A stretch of 64,000 nt of DNA from Rhodospirillales bacterium (lineage in GTDB: Bacteria; Pseudomonadota; Alphaproteobacteria; Acetobacterales; Acetobacteraceae). A model generated the notes under the pieces. That model searched no databases. It was given only the letters and a program-made list of their open reading frames with translations, and was not told the origin of the DNA. The stretch is from positions 1 to 64,000 of the forward strand of contig JANYFG010000101.1 in the NCBI GenBank assembly GCA_025362815.1, written 5' to 3'. Positions 9,812-19,204 of the stretch are shown in pieces (position 1 is the stretch's first letter; each line of letters starts with the position of its first letter). Both the position numbers and the translations under genes were made by a program.

Positions 9812-10519
9812 TCAATCCCTCGGCGCAGGCTTCGTTCCAGCATCGGCCATCTCGCTTGGTCCGGCGGCTTCCAGTCGCCACAGCGTGACCTCGCGGGTGG
9901 CGACGTCCTCGAGCTCCAACGTGGTTGGCACCGTGATGCGCAGGAAGGGGACGAGGCCGGCGCGCGGCAGGTAGGCGCGGCCGGGGTCGGCGATCCATAC
10001 CTCGGCCTGTTCGGCCATTTGCCGCAGCCAGGGCAGGATATGGCCCGTCATGGGCGCTTCGTAGCAGACATCGCCGCACAGGATGAGGTCCCAGCGGCAG
10101 GCCTGGCCCACGACGTCGGCCAGCACCATGACGGGTTGGTGGTTGAGATCGGCGTTGAGCGCGATGGCTGCGCGGGCAAGCGGGTCGATCTCGGCGGCAT
10201 CGACCGTGGCGGCGCCGGCTCTGCGGCATGCGATGGCGGCCTGGCCGCCGCCGGCGGCGAAATCGAGCACGCGCAGGCCCCGCACGATGCCGGGATGGTC
10301 GAGGATGTGGCGGGCCATGGCGGCGCTGCCGGGCCAGGCGAAGGCCCAGAACGGCGGCTCGGTGCCGGTTTCGGCCAGCCAGGCCTCGGTGGCCTGCCAG
10401 ATCGGCGTGATCTCGGTGGCCAGATGCAGCGCGATCTCGGGGACCAGCGCGTGGTGGGACACGACGGTGTGGGCGCGGATGAAGGCTTTGGCGCAGATGA
10501 GAGCCTGGGCGTCGGTCAA
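9812..10519 (-). CDS. Class I SAM-dependent methyltransferase (ETF-beta lysine methyltransferase / nicotinamide N-methylase-like)
   Basis: LRVLDFAAGGGQAAIACRRAGA SAM motif, WDLILCGDVCYE; TTG start overlaps the ubiA stop. Confidence 0.8.
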   Translation of the reverse strand: MTDAQALICAKAFIRAHTVVSHHALVPEIALHLATEITPIWQATEAWLAETGTEPPFWAFAWPGSAAMARHILDHPGIVRGLRVLDFAAGGGQAAIACRRAGAATVDAAEIDPLARAAIALNADLNHQPVMVLADVVGQACRWDLILCGDVCYEAPMTGHILPWLRQMAEQAEVWIADPGRAYLPRAGLVPFLRITVPTTLELEDVATREVTLWRLEAAGPSEMADAGTKPAPRD

Positions 10520-11415
10520 AGCCGGGCGAGCGCGATCACCAGCGCGATGGCAAGCCCGAACTCCCGGTTGGAATGGAACAGGCGCAGGCACAGAGCGGGG
10601 TTGTGGATGTCGAGCCCGCGCACCTGGCGCCCGAGAGCCACCACGCTCGCCAGGATCACGCCGGGGATGGCCAAAGGCAGGCCCGCGCGCCAGACGGACG
10701 CGATCAGCAGGAGGGTGGTGGCCGTGTAGCAGGCGATGAGGAAAGGGCGGGACCGGCCGCCGAACAGGCGTGCGGTGGATTTGATGCCGACCAGCGCGTC
10801 GTCCTCGCGGTCCTGGTGGGCGTAGATGGTGTCGTATCCCAGGATCCAGACGATGGCGGCGGCATACAGGACCAGAGCAGTCGCATCGATATGCCCGCGC
10901 GCGGCGGCATAGCCCATGGGCGCGCCCCAGCCGAAGGTGATGCCCAGCATGAGTTGCGGCCACCACGTCACGCGTTTTGCCAGGGGATACAGGGCCACCA
11001 GCGCCAGCGAACCAACCCCCAGCGCCTGTGCCAGCGGTGAGAGCTGCAGCAGGATGAGAAGGCTGATGCCCAGCAGCGCCGCCAGGAACATCGCCGCCTC
11101 ACGCATGCGCAGGGCGCCGGATGCCAAAGGCCGGCCGGCGGTGCGGGTGACCTTGCGGTCGAGGTCGCGGTCCCACATGTCGTTCACCACGCAGCCGGCG
11201 CCGCGCATCAGGAAGCTGCCCACGAGGAACAGCGCGATCAGCCAGCCGGTCTGTCGCCACGGCGCCTGCGCCAGCAGAATGGACCACAAACCGGGCAGGA
11301 ACAGCAGCCATCCGCCGATCGGGCGGTCGGCCCGGGCCAGCAACGCATAGGGCCGCCAGGATCTCGGCAGAGATGCCACCCATCCATCGGCCGCGATATC
11401 GGTGTAGGAGTTCAT
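10516..11415 (-). CDS. ubiA: 4-hydroxybenzoate polyprenyltransferase
   Basis: RPIGGWLLFLPGLWS, NDMWDRDLDRKVTRTAGRPLASG, YDTIYAHQDREDD motifs. Confidence 0.95.
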   Translation of the reverse strand: MNSYTDIAADGWVASLPRSWRPYALLARADRPIGGWLLFLPGLWSILLAQAPWRQTGWLIALFLVGSFLMRGAGCVVNDMWDRDLDRKVTRTAGRPLASGALRMREAAMFLAALLGISLLILLQLSPLAQALGVGSLALVALYPLAKRVTWWPQLMLGITFGWGAPMGYAAARGHIDATALVLYAAAIVWILGYDTIYAHQDREDDALVGIKSTARLFGGRSRPFLIACYTATTLLLIASVWRAGLPLAIPGVILASVVALGRQVRGLDIHNPALCLRLFHSNREFGLAIALVIALARL

Positions 11416-11437
11416 GACACTCAATCTGCGCAGAGAT

Positions 11438-12145
11438 ATGACCGGGTCAATCCGCCTTTTCACGACATCGCCCCTGCATGACGGCGCCAGCGTTCCGGCC
11501 ACGCCCGATCAGGCGCATTATCTCGGCAGCGTGATGCGCCAGGCCGCGGGGGCTTTCGTGTTGCTGTTCAACGGGGTGGACGGCGAATGGCGCGCGCGCA
11601 TCGACAGTGTGCGCAAGGACCGCGCGGTGTTCGCGCTGGAGGGGCAGACGCGGGCGCAGACCGCGACGCCGCCGCTCACGTTGCTGTTCGCGCCGTTGAA
11701 GCGCGACACCACCCACATGGTGATCGAGAAGGCCACCGAGCTCGGCGCGACCCGGATTGTGCCGGTGTTGACAGAGCGCACCAATGCCGGGCGGCTCAAT
11801 CTCGAACGTCTGGTGGCCATTGCGCGCGAAGCGGCCGAGCAATGCGAGCGGCTGGATGTGCCTGTGTTGGCCGAGCCCGCGCGGCTTTCGGATGTGTTGG
11901 CCTCCTGGCCGCATGACCGGGTTCTGTTCGCCGCCATCGAGCGCAGCGGCGCCTCGGCGCCGGCTTTTCGACCGGATGAGGCGGCTTTGCTGGTGGGGCC
12001 GGAGGGCGGTTTCACACCGAGGGAACTTGATTTTCTGCGCCGGCTCTCGTTTGTAGAACCGATCGGTCTGGGTCCGCGCGTGTTGCGGGCGGAGACCGCC
12101 GTCATTGCCGGGCTGGCACTGTTGCAGATGGCGCCAAGCCGGTAG
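11438..12145 (+). CDS. rsmE: 16S rRNA (uracil(1498)-N(3))-methyltransferase
   Basis: VGPEGGFTPRELDFL and GLGPRVLRAETAVIAGLALLQ motifs. Confidence 0.95.
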   Translation: MTGSIRLFTTSPLHDGASVPATPDQAHYLGSVMRQAAGAFVLLFNGVDGEWRARIDSVRKDRAVFALEGQTRAQTATPPLTLLFAPLKRDTTHMVIEKATELGATRIVPVLTERTNAGRLNLERLVAIAREAAEQCERLDVPVLAEPARLSDVLASWPHDRVLFAAIERSGASAPAFRPDEAALLVGPEGGFTPRELDFLRRLSFVEPIGLGPRVLRAETAVIAGLALLQMAPSR

Positions 12146-12182
12146 AGATTTCACGACCGACCTTGCAATTCACGGAATCCAA

Positions 12183-13544
12183 ATGTCCAATCCCGGAGAG
12201 GCCGACGCCACACCGATCCATTCGGTGCGTCAACTCGCTGACTATCTCGCGACCGGGTGCAAGCCCGCCAGCCGGCACACCATCGGCACCGAGCATGAGA
12301 AGTTCGGGTTTTCCAAGGCCGGTTTCGCGCCGCCGCCGTATGAGCCGGAGGGGATCCGGGCGATCCTGGAAGGGATCGGGGCCGATGGCTGGGAGCCGAT
12401 TATGGACCACGGCCAGCCGATCGGGCTTTCCAAGGACGGCGCTTCGGTGTCGCTGGAGCCGGCGGGGCAGCTGGAGCTATCAGGCGGCATGCTGTTCGAC
12501 CTGCATGCGACGCGCGATGAGTTCGACGCGCATTTCAGCGCGCTGCGGCCAGTGGCGGATGCGTTGGGGCTCGGCTTCGCACCGCTGGGGTTTCATCCCA
12601 CGATGGCGCGCGATGCCATGCCGTGGATGCCGAAAAGCCGTTACGCCATCATGCGCCGCTATATGCCCAAGGTTGGCAGCATGGGGCTGGACATGATGAC
12701 GCGCACCTGCACCGTGCAGGTGAACCTCGATTACGCGTCTGAGGCGGACATGGCCGCCAAGCTGAAGGTGAGCCTGGCGTTGCAGCCGGTAGCGACGGCG
12801 CTGTTCGCGAATTCGCCGTTCACCGAGGGCAAGCCGAACGGGTTCCTGTCCAAGCGCGCCGATGTGTGGACCGACACCGATAACGGGCGCAGCGGCATGC
12901 CGGCGCTGATGTTCGCCGAGGATTTCGGGTTTGAGCGCTATGTGGACTGGGTGCTGGACGTGCCCATGTATTTCGTGATGCGCCACGGCGAGATGGTCGA
13001 CATGGCCGGGCAGTCGTTTCGCCGGTTCATGGCGGGCGATTTCAGCAACGGCCCCGCCGGCGAGGCCACGATGGGGGATTTCGCCGATCATCTGACCACC
13101 GTTTTCACCGATGTGCGGCTGAAGAAATTCCTGGAGATGCGCGGCGCCGATGCCGGCACGCCCGAGATGATGGTGGCGCAGTCTGCCCTGTGGGTTGGGC
13201 TGCTGTATGACGAGGCGGCGTTGGCGGCTGCGTCGTCATTGGTGCGCGGGCATGATTGGAGCCTGTACGCCGGGTTGCGGCCGGAGGTGGCGCGCCATGC
13301 GCTGGACGCCCGGTTGGGCGCAGGGTCGGTGCGCGACATGGCGCGCGAGATGGTGGAGATCGCGACCCAGGGTTTGCGCGCGCGCAACCGGCGTGACGCG
13401 GACGGGCGCGACGAGAGCGTGTATCTCACGCCGCTCGCCGAGATCGTTCACGGAAAACCGACCCAGGCCGAACACTGGCTCGGTCGATTTAACGGGGAAT
13501 GGCGCGGGGATATCACGCGGATCTTCGCGGAGGCTGCCATCTGA
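12183..13544 (+). CDS. gshA: Glutamate--cysteine ligase (GCS2-type)
   Basis: HTIGTEHEKFGF, GQLELSGGMLFDLHAT, TVQVNLDYASEADM. Confidence 0.93.
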   Translation: MSNPGEADATPIHSVRQLADYLATGCKPASRHTIGTEHEKFGFSKAGFAPPPYEPEGIRAILEGIGADGWEPIMDHGQPIGLSKDGASVSLEPAGQLELSGGMLFDLHATRDEFDAHFSALRPVADALGLGFAPLGFHPTMARDAMPWMPKSRYAIMRRYMPKVGSMGLDMMTRTCTVQVNLDYASEADMAAKLKVSLALQPVATALFANSPFTEGKPNGFLSKRADVWTDTDNGRSGMPALMFAEDFGFERYVDWVLDVPMYFVMRHGEMVDMAGQSFRRFMAGDFSNGPAGEATMGDFADHLTTVFTDVRLKKFLEMRGADAGTPEMMVAQSALWVGLLYDEAALAAASSLVRGHDWSLYAGLRPEVARHALDARLGAGSVRDMAREMVEIATQGLRARNRRDADGRDESVYLTPLAEIVHGKPTQAEHWLGRFNGEWRGDITRIFAEAAI

Positions 13545-13673
13545 GGGGGGCTGAGGCGGGGCTGGCCCAGGTGCAGAGCGACGTGATGCGGAACTGAAAC
13601 GACAATCCGCGCGCGTGACCTACGGGATATCCCCTGCTTGTCAGCGCAACCCGTGTGGACGTGTATCCGTGAC

Positions 13674-15920
13674 ATGATCATCAATCCTCGCAAGCTTGTG
13701 TCCGCGTCCATCCCCACTTCCACGTCGGCAGGCCCGCACGGGACCGACCTTGTCACCGACCAGGTGATGGTGCGTCTGCGCCTGATCGGCCAGATGGAGG
13801 CCTGGACGCTCACCACCGAAAGCATCCTGCCCACCGGGCGCAAGACGCGGGCGCTGCTGGCGGTGCTGGCGTTGTCCGCGCCCCGGCCGGTGCTGCGGGG
13901 CAGGCTGGCCGAGATGCTGTGGAGCCGGCGGCCGGAGGAACAGGCGCGCGCCTCGCTGCGCCAGGAAATTCACCGCCTGCTGGACGCGCTGGGCCCGACC
14001 GGGAGCCAGATCCTGACGATCACGCGCGATCATCTGATGCTGCGGCCGGGGACGGTGTGGGTGGATGTGGAGGAGGTGTTGCGCGCGAGCCCCACCAAGC
14101 CCGCCGCCCTGGTGCTGCTCGACGGCGATCTTTTGGAGGATCTGGACGGGGTTGATCCCGCGTTCGACAACTGGCTGGCCACCGAGCGCGAGCGGCTGCG
14201 CGATCGGGCGCGGGTGCTGGCCGAGCAGATGCTGCGCGACCAGATGGAGCCGGACCTCGCGATTCCCGCGGCGCAGCAATTGCTGTCGATCGACCGGGCC
14301 CATGAGGGCGCCTGGCGGGCGCTGATGCGGGCCTATACCACGCGCGGCGAGCGCGGCATGGCGATCCAGGCCTATGAACGCTGCCGTTCGGTGCTGGCCG
14401 ACCTGCTGGATGCGCAGCCTTCGGAGGAGACCCAGCGTCTGGCCGCCGAGATTCGCGCCACCGCCAGCCAGGCGCGTGCGTCGGGCGGGTTGAACGCGGG
14501 CGCCGGCCTGCGGCCCGATCTGGCGCGCGACCTGCGGCTGCCGCCGCGCCCGATGACGGACCTGCGCTCCGAGTTGCGGCCCGATCTGCGGCCAGAGACA
14601 CGTATCGAACCGCGACCGGATGCGCGGGCGCCGGGGCGCGTGGAGCCGCGGCCGGCCGCGCCGCGTGCCGGGGTTCGCATCGGCGTGCTGCCGCTGCAGA
14701 TGTTGGGCGCCGACAACCCGGCGGCATCGTCGCACGGGTTGGCCCAGGGGTTGGCCCCAGGGTTGGCCCCGGGGTTGGCCCAGGGGTTGGCCCAGGGGTT
14801 GGCGGATGAGATCACGGCGCAGCTGTCGTGTTCGCGCAGGCTGTCGCTGGTGTCGTCCGGCTCGCTCGCCCGGTTCGCGGCGCACTCGCGCGACGAGGCG
14901 GCGATCCGCACCCAGTTCGGCGTCGATTTCCTGATCGACGGCACCTTGCAGCGGGTTGCCGACCGGATGCGCGTGTCGCTGCGGGTGCTGGATCTCCGGG
15001 AGGGCAACCAGATCGTGTGGTCCCGCCGGTTCGACCGGGCGCTGGACGACGTGCTGGCGTTGCAGGACGAGATTGCCGCCGAGGTGGCGGCGCAGATCGA
15101 TCCGGAAATCGTGATGATCGAAACCCAGCGCGCCGCCCAGCGGCCGCCGGTAGAGGCGGGTGGCTACGATCTGATGCTGAAGGCGGTGCCGCTGATCGCA
15201 CGGCTGGAAAAGCCGCTGTTCCTGCAGGCCGGCGACCTGCTGCGCCAGTCCATCGCGCTCGAACCCGATTCGACGGCGTCGCATACGTGGTTCTCGTTGT
15301 GGCACCTGCTGCTGGTGGCGCAGGGCTGGACGCATGAGCCGGCCGCCAAGATGGCCGAGGCCGCGCGCCTGGCCGATCGTGGGGCGTTGCTGGACCCGCA
15401 GGATTCGCAGGCGCTGGTGATGGCCGGGCATGTGCGCGCCACCGGTGGCGGGCGGCTGCGCGAGGCGCTGTCGCTGTATGACCGCGCCTTGCAGCTCAAT
15501 CCCAACGAGGCCAGCGCCTGGAGCCTGTCCGCGCTGGCGCTGGCCTATGCCGGGCGGCTGGACGACGCGGCCATTCGGGTGACGCGTTACAAGATGCTGA
15601 CGCCGATGCATCCGCAGGCGTTCCTGTGGGACAACACCCGCACCGTGGTGGCGCTGATGCAGCGCGACTACCGCGCCGCGGTGGCCGCCGGGCGCGAGGT
15701 GAGCGAGATGAACCCGGGCTACGTTGCGGCCTACAAGCCGTATCTGTCGGCGCTCGGGCATCTCGACGAGGTGCAGGAGGCCGGGATCGTGCGGCAGCGG
15801 CTGCTGGCGTTGCAGCCGGATTTCACGTTGCGCAAGTTCAGCGCGCAGAGCCCATTCGAACGCGGCGAGGATCTGGAGCATGTGCGCGCCGGGCTGCGCC
15901 GGGCGGGGATTACGGACTGA
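13674..15920 (+). CDS. BTAD/SARP-like transcriptional regulator with TolB-N-like and TPR regions
   Basis: N-terminal RLIGQMEAW..TGRKTRALLAVLAL and BTAD-like ALMRAYTTRGERGMAIQAYERCRSVLADLLDAQPSEETQRL; GLADEITAQLS..FLIDGTLQRVADRMRVSLRVLDLREGNQIVWSRRFDR; TPR-like C-terminus. Confidence 0.85.
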   Translation: MIINPRKLVSASIPTSTSAGPHGTDLVTDQVMVRLRLIGQMEAWTLTTESILPTGRKTRALLAVLALSAPRPVLRGRLAEMLWSRRPEEQARASLRQEIHRLLDALGPTGSQILTITRDHLMLRPGTVWVDVEEVLRASPTKPAALVLLDGDLLEDLDGVDPAFDNWLATERERLRDRARVLAEQMLRDQMEPDLAIPAAQQLLSIDRAHEGAWRALMRAYTTRGERGMAIQAYERCRSVLADLLDAQPSEETQRLAAEIRATASQARASGGLNAGAGLRPDLARDLRLPPRPMTDLRSELRPDLRPETRIEPRPDARAPGRVEPRPAAPRAGVRIGVLPLQMLGADNPAASSHGLAQGLAPGLAPGLAQGLAQGLADEITAQLSCSRRLSLVSSGSLARFAAHSRDEAAIRTQFGVDFLIDGTLQRVADRMRVSLRVLDLREGNQIVWSRRFDRALDDVLALQDEIAAEVAAQIDPEIVMIETQRAAQRPPVEAGGYDLMLKAVPLIARLEKPLFLQAGDLLRQSIALEPDSTASHTWFSLWHLLLVAQGWTHEPAAKMAEAARLADRGALLDPQDSQALVMAGHVRATGGGRLREALSLYDRALQLNPNEASAWSLSALALAYAGRLDDAAIRVTRYKMLTPMHPQAFLWDNTRTVVALMQRDYRAAVAAGREVSEMNPGYVAAYKPYLSALGHLDEVQEAGIVRQRLLALQPDFTLRKFSAQSPFERGEDLEHVRAGLRRAGITD
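14736..14807 (+). repeat. 12-nt in-frame tandem repeat x6 (GGGTTGGCCCAG; GLAQ/GLAP)
   Basis: Direct reading; six consecutive 12-mers inside the BTAD gene. Confidence 0.95.
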
Positions 15921-16049
15921 CGCACCTGCGTCGGCGGCAAGGCTGGGCTCCGGCCGAAATCCGGCTTATGAGCCTGTGACCAGCTTTGCCGGCGTGCCCG
16001 ATTCGGGCGATTTGCGCGATGCGGCTGCAAGATCGGATGTCGCCTCCTG

Positions 16050-17051
16050 ATGCCTGTGCGCAGTCTCGTTGCCGGTGGAGCCGGTTTTATCGGCAGCCAT
16101 CTGGTGGCGGGTCTGCTGGCGCGCGGCGGCGACGTGACGGTGCTCGATAATTTTTCGACCGGGCATCGCGATGCCGTGAGCCCGGGCGCGCAGGTGGTGG
16201 CGGCCGACCTCGCGGATGGCGACGCGGTGGACCGGGTGCTGGCGGAGGGCCGGTTCGACACGGTTTTTCACCTGGCCGACCTGTCGCTGGTGGGCGACAG
16301 CATGCGCGCGCCGCTGCATTACATGATGACCAACACCGGCAATGCCGGCCGGCTGATCGATGGGTGCGTGCGCCACGGCGTGCGACGCTTCGTGTTTTCG
16401 TCCACCGCCAATCTGTTTGGAACGAGCGGGGCGGATGCCGGGATGCGCCCCATCGATGAGGGCGCCGGGATCGCTCCGGGTTCGCCTTATGGCGAGAGCA
16501 AGTGGATGATCGAGCGGATGCTGGGCTGGGCCGATCGCATCCACGGGCTGCGGTCCGCGTGCCTGCGGTTCTTCAATGCCGCCGGCGCCGATCCTGGCGG
16601 GCTGCTGGGCGAGGATCACACGCCCGAGACGCATCTCATCCCGTTGGCGATCGACGCGGCACTGGGTCGAAGGCCGGAGTTGGTGCTGTTCGGGACCGAT
16701 TATCCGACCGCCGACGGCACGTGCATTCGCGACTATATTCATGTGAACGATCTGGTGTCGGCGCATCTCGCCGCCCTTGGGCGGTTGGACCAGGGTAGCG
16801 TGCGCTACAATATCGGGCTGGGGCGCGGCTACTCGGTGCGCGAGGTGATCGATTCGGTGGCGCGAATCGGCGGCAAGCCGGTGCCGCATCGCGTGGCGGA
16901 CCGGCGCGCCGGGGACCCCGCCATCTTGATCGCCGACTCCGGCCGTATTCGTGAACAGACGGGCTGGGTGCCAGAATTCACAGATCTGGACAGCATCGTG
17001 GGCACCGCCTGGGCGTGGCGCGTGGCGCATCCGTACGGGTTTTCGGCCTGA
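16050..17051 (+). CDS. galE: UDP-glucose 4-epimerase family NAD-dependent epimerase
   Basis: GGAGFIGSHLVAGLLARG, SPYGESKWMIERML, DGTCIRDYIHVNDL. Confidence 0.92.
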   Translation: MPVRSLVAGGAGFIGSHLVAGLLARGGDVTVLDNFSTGHRDAVSPGAQVVAADLADGDAVDRVLAEGRFDTVFHLADLSLVGDSMRAPLHYMMTNTGNAGRLIDGCVRHGVRRFVFSSTANLFGTSGADAGMRPIDEGAGIAPGSPYGESKWMIERMLGWADRIHGLRSACLRFFNAAGADPGGLLGEDHTPETHLIPLAIDAALGRRPELVLFGTDYPTADGTCIRDYIHVNDLVSAHLAALGRLDQGSVRYNIGLGRGYSVREVIDSVARIGGKPVPHRVADRRAGDPAILIADSGRIREQTGWVPEFTDLDSIVGTAWAWRVAHPYGFSA

Positions 17052-17370
17052 ATTCAGCCTGTTGCGCGTCGCGCAGGGTCGTTGCTACGATGTTTTATTT
17101 CAATCGGTTGGCGCCCGTTGTGGATGTGATGCCGGCGAAAAGCCGGTCGCATACGGCGTGTCTGACGCTTTGTGTTCGTTCGGTAATGATAAAAGATGGA
17201 CGAAATGAAAGATCAAACGATCGGCGGTGTGAGCCGGGGTGGACTTGCGGCTTGCTGGAAACGGCGCCTGCAAGGGCTGAATGATCTCTCCCGGCACATA
17301 TGACGATTTCGACTATTCTTTTAGATAAATATCGCCTAAGGTTAGGATCTATCGAACATTCACGGATGCC

Positions 17371-17832
17371 ATGACTGACAATAATTCCGATGCCGATCTG
17401 CTGTCGCTGACAGCCAAGATTGTTTCCGCCCACGTTTCGAATAACCCGGTGGAAGCCTCTGCGCTTGGGTCTTTGATCCAGCTGGTGCACAAAACCCTGG
17501 CCGGTATCGGCGAGGAAGAGGTTCCGGTGGAAAAGCTGGTTCCGGCCGTTCCCGTCAAGAAATCCGTTTTCGCCGATTACATCGTGTGCCTGGAAGACGG
17601 CAAGAAGTTGAAGATGCTGAAGCGGCATCTCGCGACGTCGTACAATATGACGCCGGAGCAATACCGCGAGCGTTGGGGCCTGCCGTCCGACTATCCGATG
17701 GTGGCACCCGATTATGCCGCCAAGCGTTCGCAACTTGCCAAGAGCATTGGCCTGGGCCGCAAGCCGGCCGCGCCGGTTGAAGTGGAGGCGGCTCCCGCCA
17801 AGCGCGGCCGCAAGAAGTCCGCTGCCGAATAA
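17371..17832 (+). CDS. mucR: Ros/MucR family transcriptional regulator
   Basis: FADYIVCLEDGKKLKMLKRHLATSYNMTPEQYRERWGLPSDYPMVAPDYAAKRS. Confidence 0.95.
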   Translation: MTDNNSDADLLSLTAKIVSAHVSNNPVEASALGSLIQLVHKTLAGIGEEEVPVEKLVPAVPVKKSVFADYIVCLEDGKKLKMLKRHLATSYNMTPEQYRERWGLPSDYPMVAPDYAAKRSQLAKSIGLGRKPAAPVEVEAAPAKRGRKKSAAE

Positions 17833-17849
17833 CGAGACGCTTCGTCCAA

Positions 17850-17886
17850 AAAAACCCCGCTTCGACATGGTCGAGGCGGGGTTTTT
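17850..17886 (+). terminator. Intrinsic terminator downstream of mucR
   Basis: aaaaaccccgcttcgac-atg-gtcgaggcggggttttt stem-loop followed by ctttgg. Confidence 0.9.
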
Positions 17887-17993
17887 CTTTGGTCGATATC
17901 AGAAAGAAACGAGTCTGCGGGGGCGTGCCGTTGGAGTGCCGATGCGTTTTCGACCGATTCACCGCACGGCAGATTGAACCTCAGGGGAAATCC

Positions 17994-18548
17994 TCAGTTC
18001 GCCTCGGTGAGGGTCCAGCAGGGGGTGCCGGGTTCGCACCAGAAAGGCGTGGCGTTGGGGGTGCGAACGTTGGGCTCCAGCCCCATCGCGGCGCGGAGCG
18101 CGCGGAACAGGGCGCCGTGGGCCACCACCAGCACCGGGGCGGGTAGCAGCAAGGCGCGGTTGACGGCGCCCACCGCGCGCGCCGTGAGGTCGGTGAAGGT
18201 TTCGGCCCCCTCCGGCGTGGCGTGGCCTTTGACCCATTCGGCGAACCAGTCCGACATCGGCTGGCCTTCGTTCACGCCGAACGACACCTCCCGCAGCCCC
18301 TCGTCCAGCGTGACGGGCAGGCCGAGCAGGTCAGCGGTGATCCGTGCGGTGTCATGCGCGCGCGACAGCGGCGAGGCCACGATGCTGGTGATGCCGCGAT
18401 GGCGCAGGCGATCGGCGGCCTGGTGCGCCTGGGCGATGCCCTTGGGGTTCAGCGGAATGTCCACATTGCCCTGGCTGAGATTTTGCGCGTTCCAGTCCGT
18501 CTCGCCGTGGCGGAGGAACCAGAAGGGCGTTTGGGTCAGCGCGATCAA
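17994..18548 (-). CDS. Histidine phosphatase (phosphoglycerate mutase-like) family protein
   Basis: FWFLRHGETDWNAQNLSQG and VVAHGALFRAL motifs. Confidence 0.93.
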   Translation of the reverse strand: MIALTQTPFWFLRHGETDWNAQNLSQGNVDIPLNPKGIAQAHQAADRLRHRGITSIVASPLSRAHDTARITADLLGLPVTLDEGLREVSFGVNEGQPMSDWFAEWVKGHATPEGAETFTDLTARAVGAVNRALLLPAPVLVVAHGALFRALRAAMGLEPNVRTPNATPFWCEPGTPCWTLTEAN

Positions 18549-19180
18549 AGCGTGAGGCCCTCGGAGGCGAAGGCGCGCTGCACCGCGGGGCGGGCCTTCA
18601 TGCGGGCGAAATGGGCGGCAAGGTTCGGCCCCAGCGTGTAGCCGGCGCGCACGGCCCAGTTCTCAACAAACAGCAGCGTGGCATCGGCCACCGAGAAGGC
18701 GTCGCCGGCCACGTGGTCGCGGCCCTGCAGGCGGGCTTCGAACAGGTCCATCCCCGCGGCGAAGATCTCGCGGCCGCGGGTTTTGACCGCTTCGATGTCG
18801 GCCTCGGACGGCGTGGTGTGCGCGGGGGCGAAGTTAGCGGGGCGCGCGATGCGGGTGAAGCCTTGCATGTGCACGGTGGCGACGATGTAGTCCATCGCCT
18901 CCAGCACCTCGGCCTCGGCGTCTGGATCCGTGGGCAGCAGATGGGCGTGGGGGTTGGTGCGGGCGAGATAGACGGCGATGGCGGGGTATTCGGTGAGCAC
19001 GTGGCCGTTGTCGCGCAGCAGGGTGGGCACCTTGGCCTTGGGGTTCATCGCCAGGAATGCGGGCGTGCGGTTGGCGCCTTCGCGCACGTTGCACGCCACC
19101 GGCTCGAACGCGGCCCCGGTCTCCTCCAGCAGGACGTGGATTCCGAGGGAGCAGGCGCCGGGCGAATAGAACAGTTTCAT
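18545..19180 (-). CDS. Glutathione S-transferase
   Basis: MKLFYSPGACSLGIHVLLEETG, KVPTLLRDNGHVLTEYPAIAVYLA. Confidence 0.93.
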   Translation of the reverse strand: MKLFYSPGACSLGIHVLLEETGAAFEPVACNVREGANRTPAFLAMNPKAKVPTLLRDNGHVLTEYPAIAVYLARTNPHAHLLPTDPDAEAEVLEAMDYIVATVHMQGFTRIARPANFAPAHTTPSEADIEAVKTRGREIFAAGMDLFEARLQGRDHVAGDAFSVADATLLFVENWAVRAGYTLGPNLAAHFARMKARPAVQRAFASEGLTL

Positions 19181-19204
19181 GGACGTTGCTTTCCGGTTGA
19201 TGGG

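Noticed and set aside
13641-15881. 746-aa - strand ORF
   Set aside because: Almost fully antisense to the BTAD regulator; His/Arg/Gln-rich, no motif
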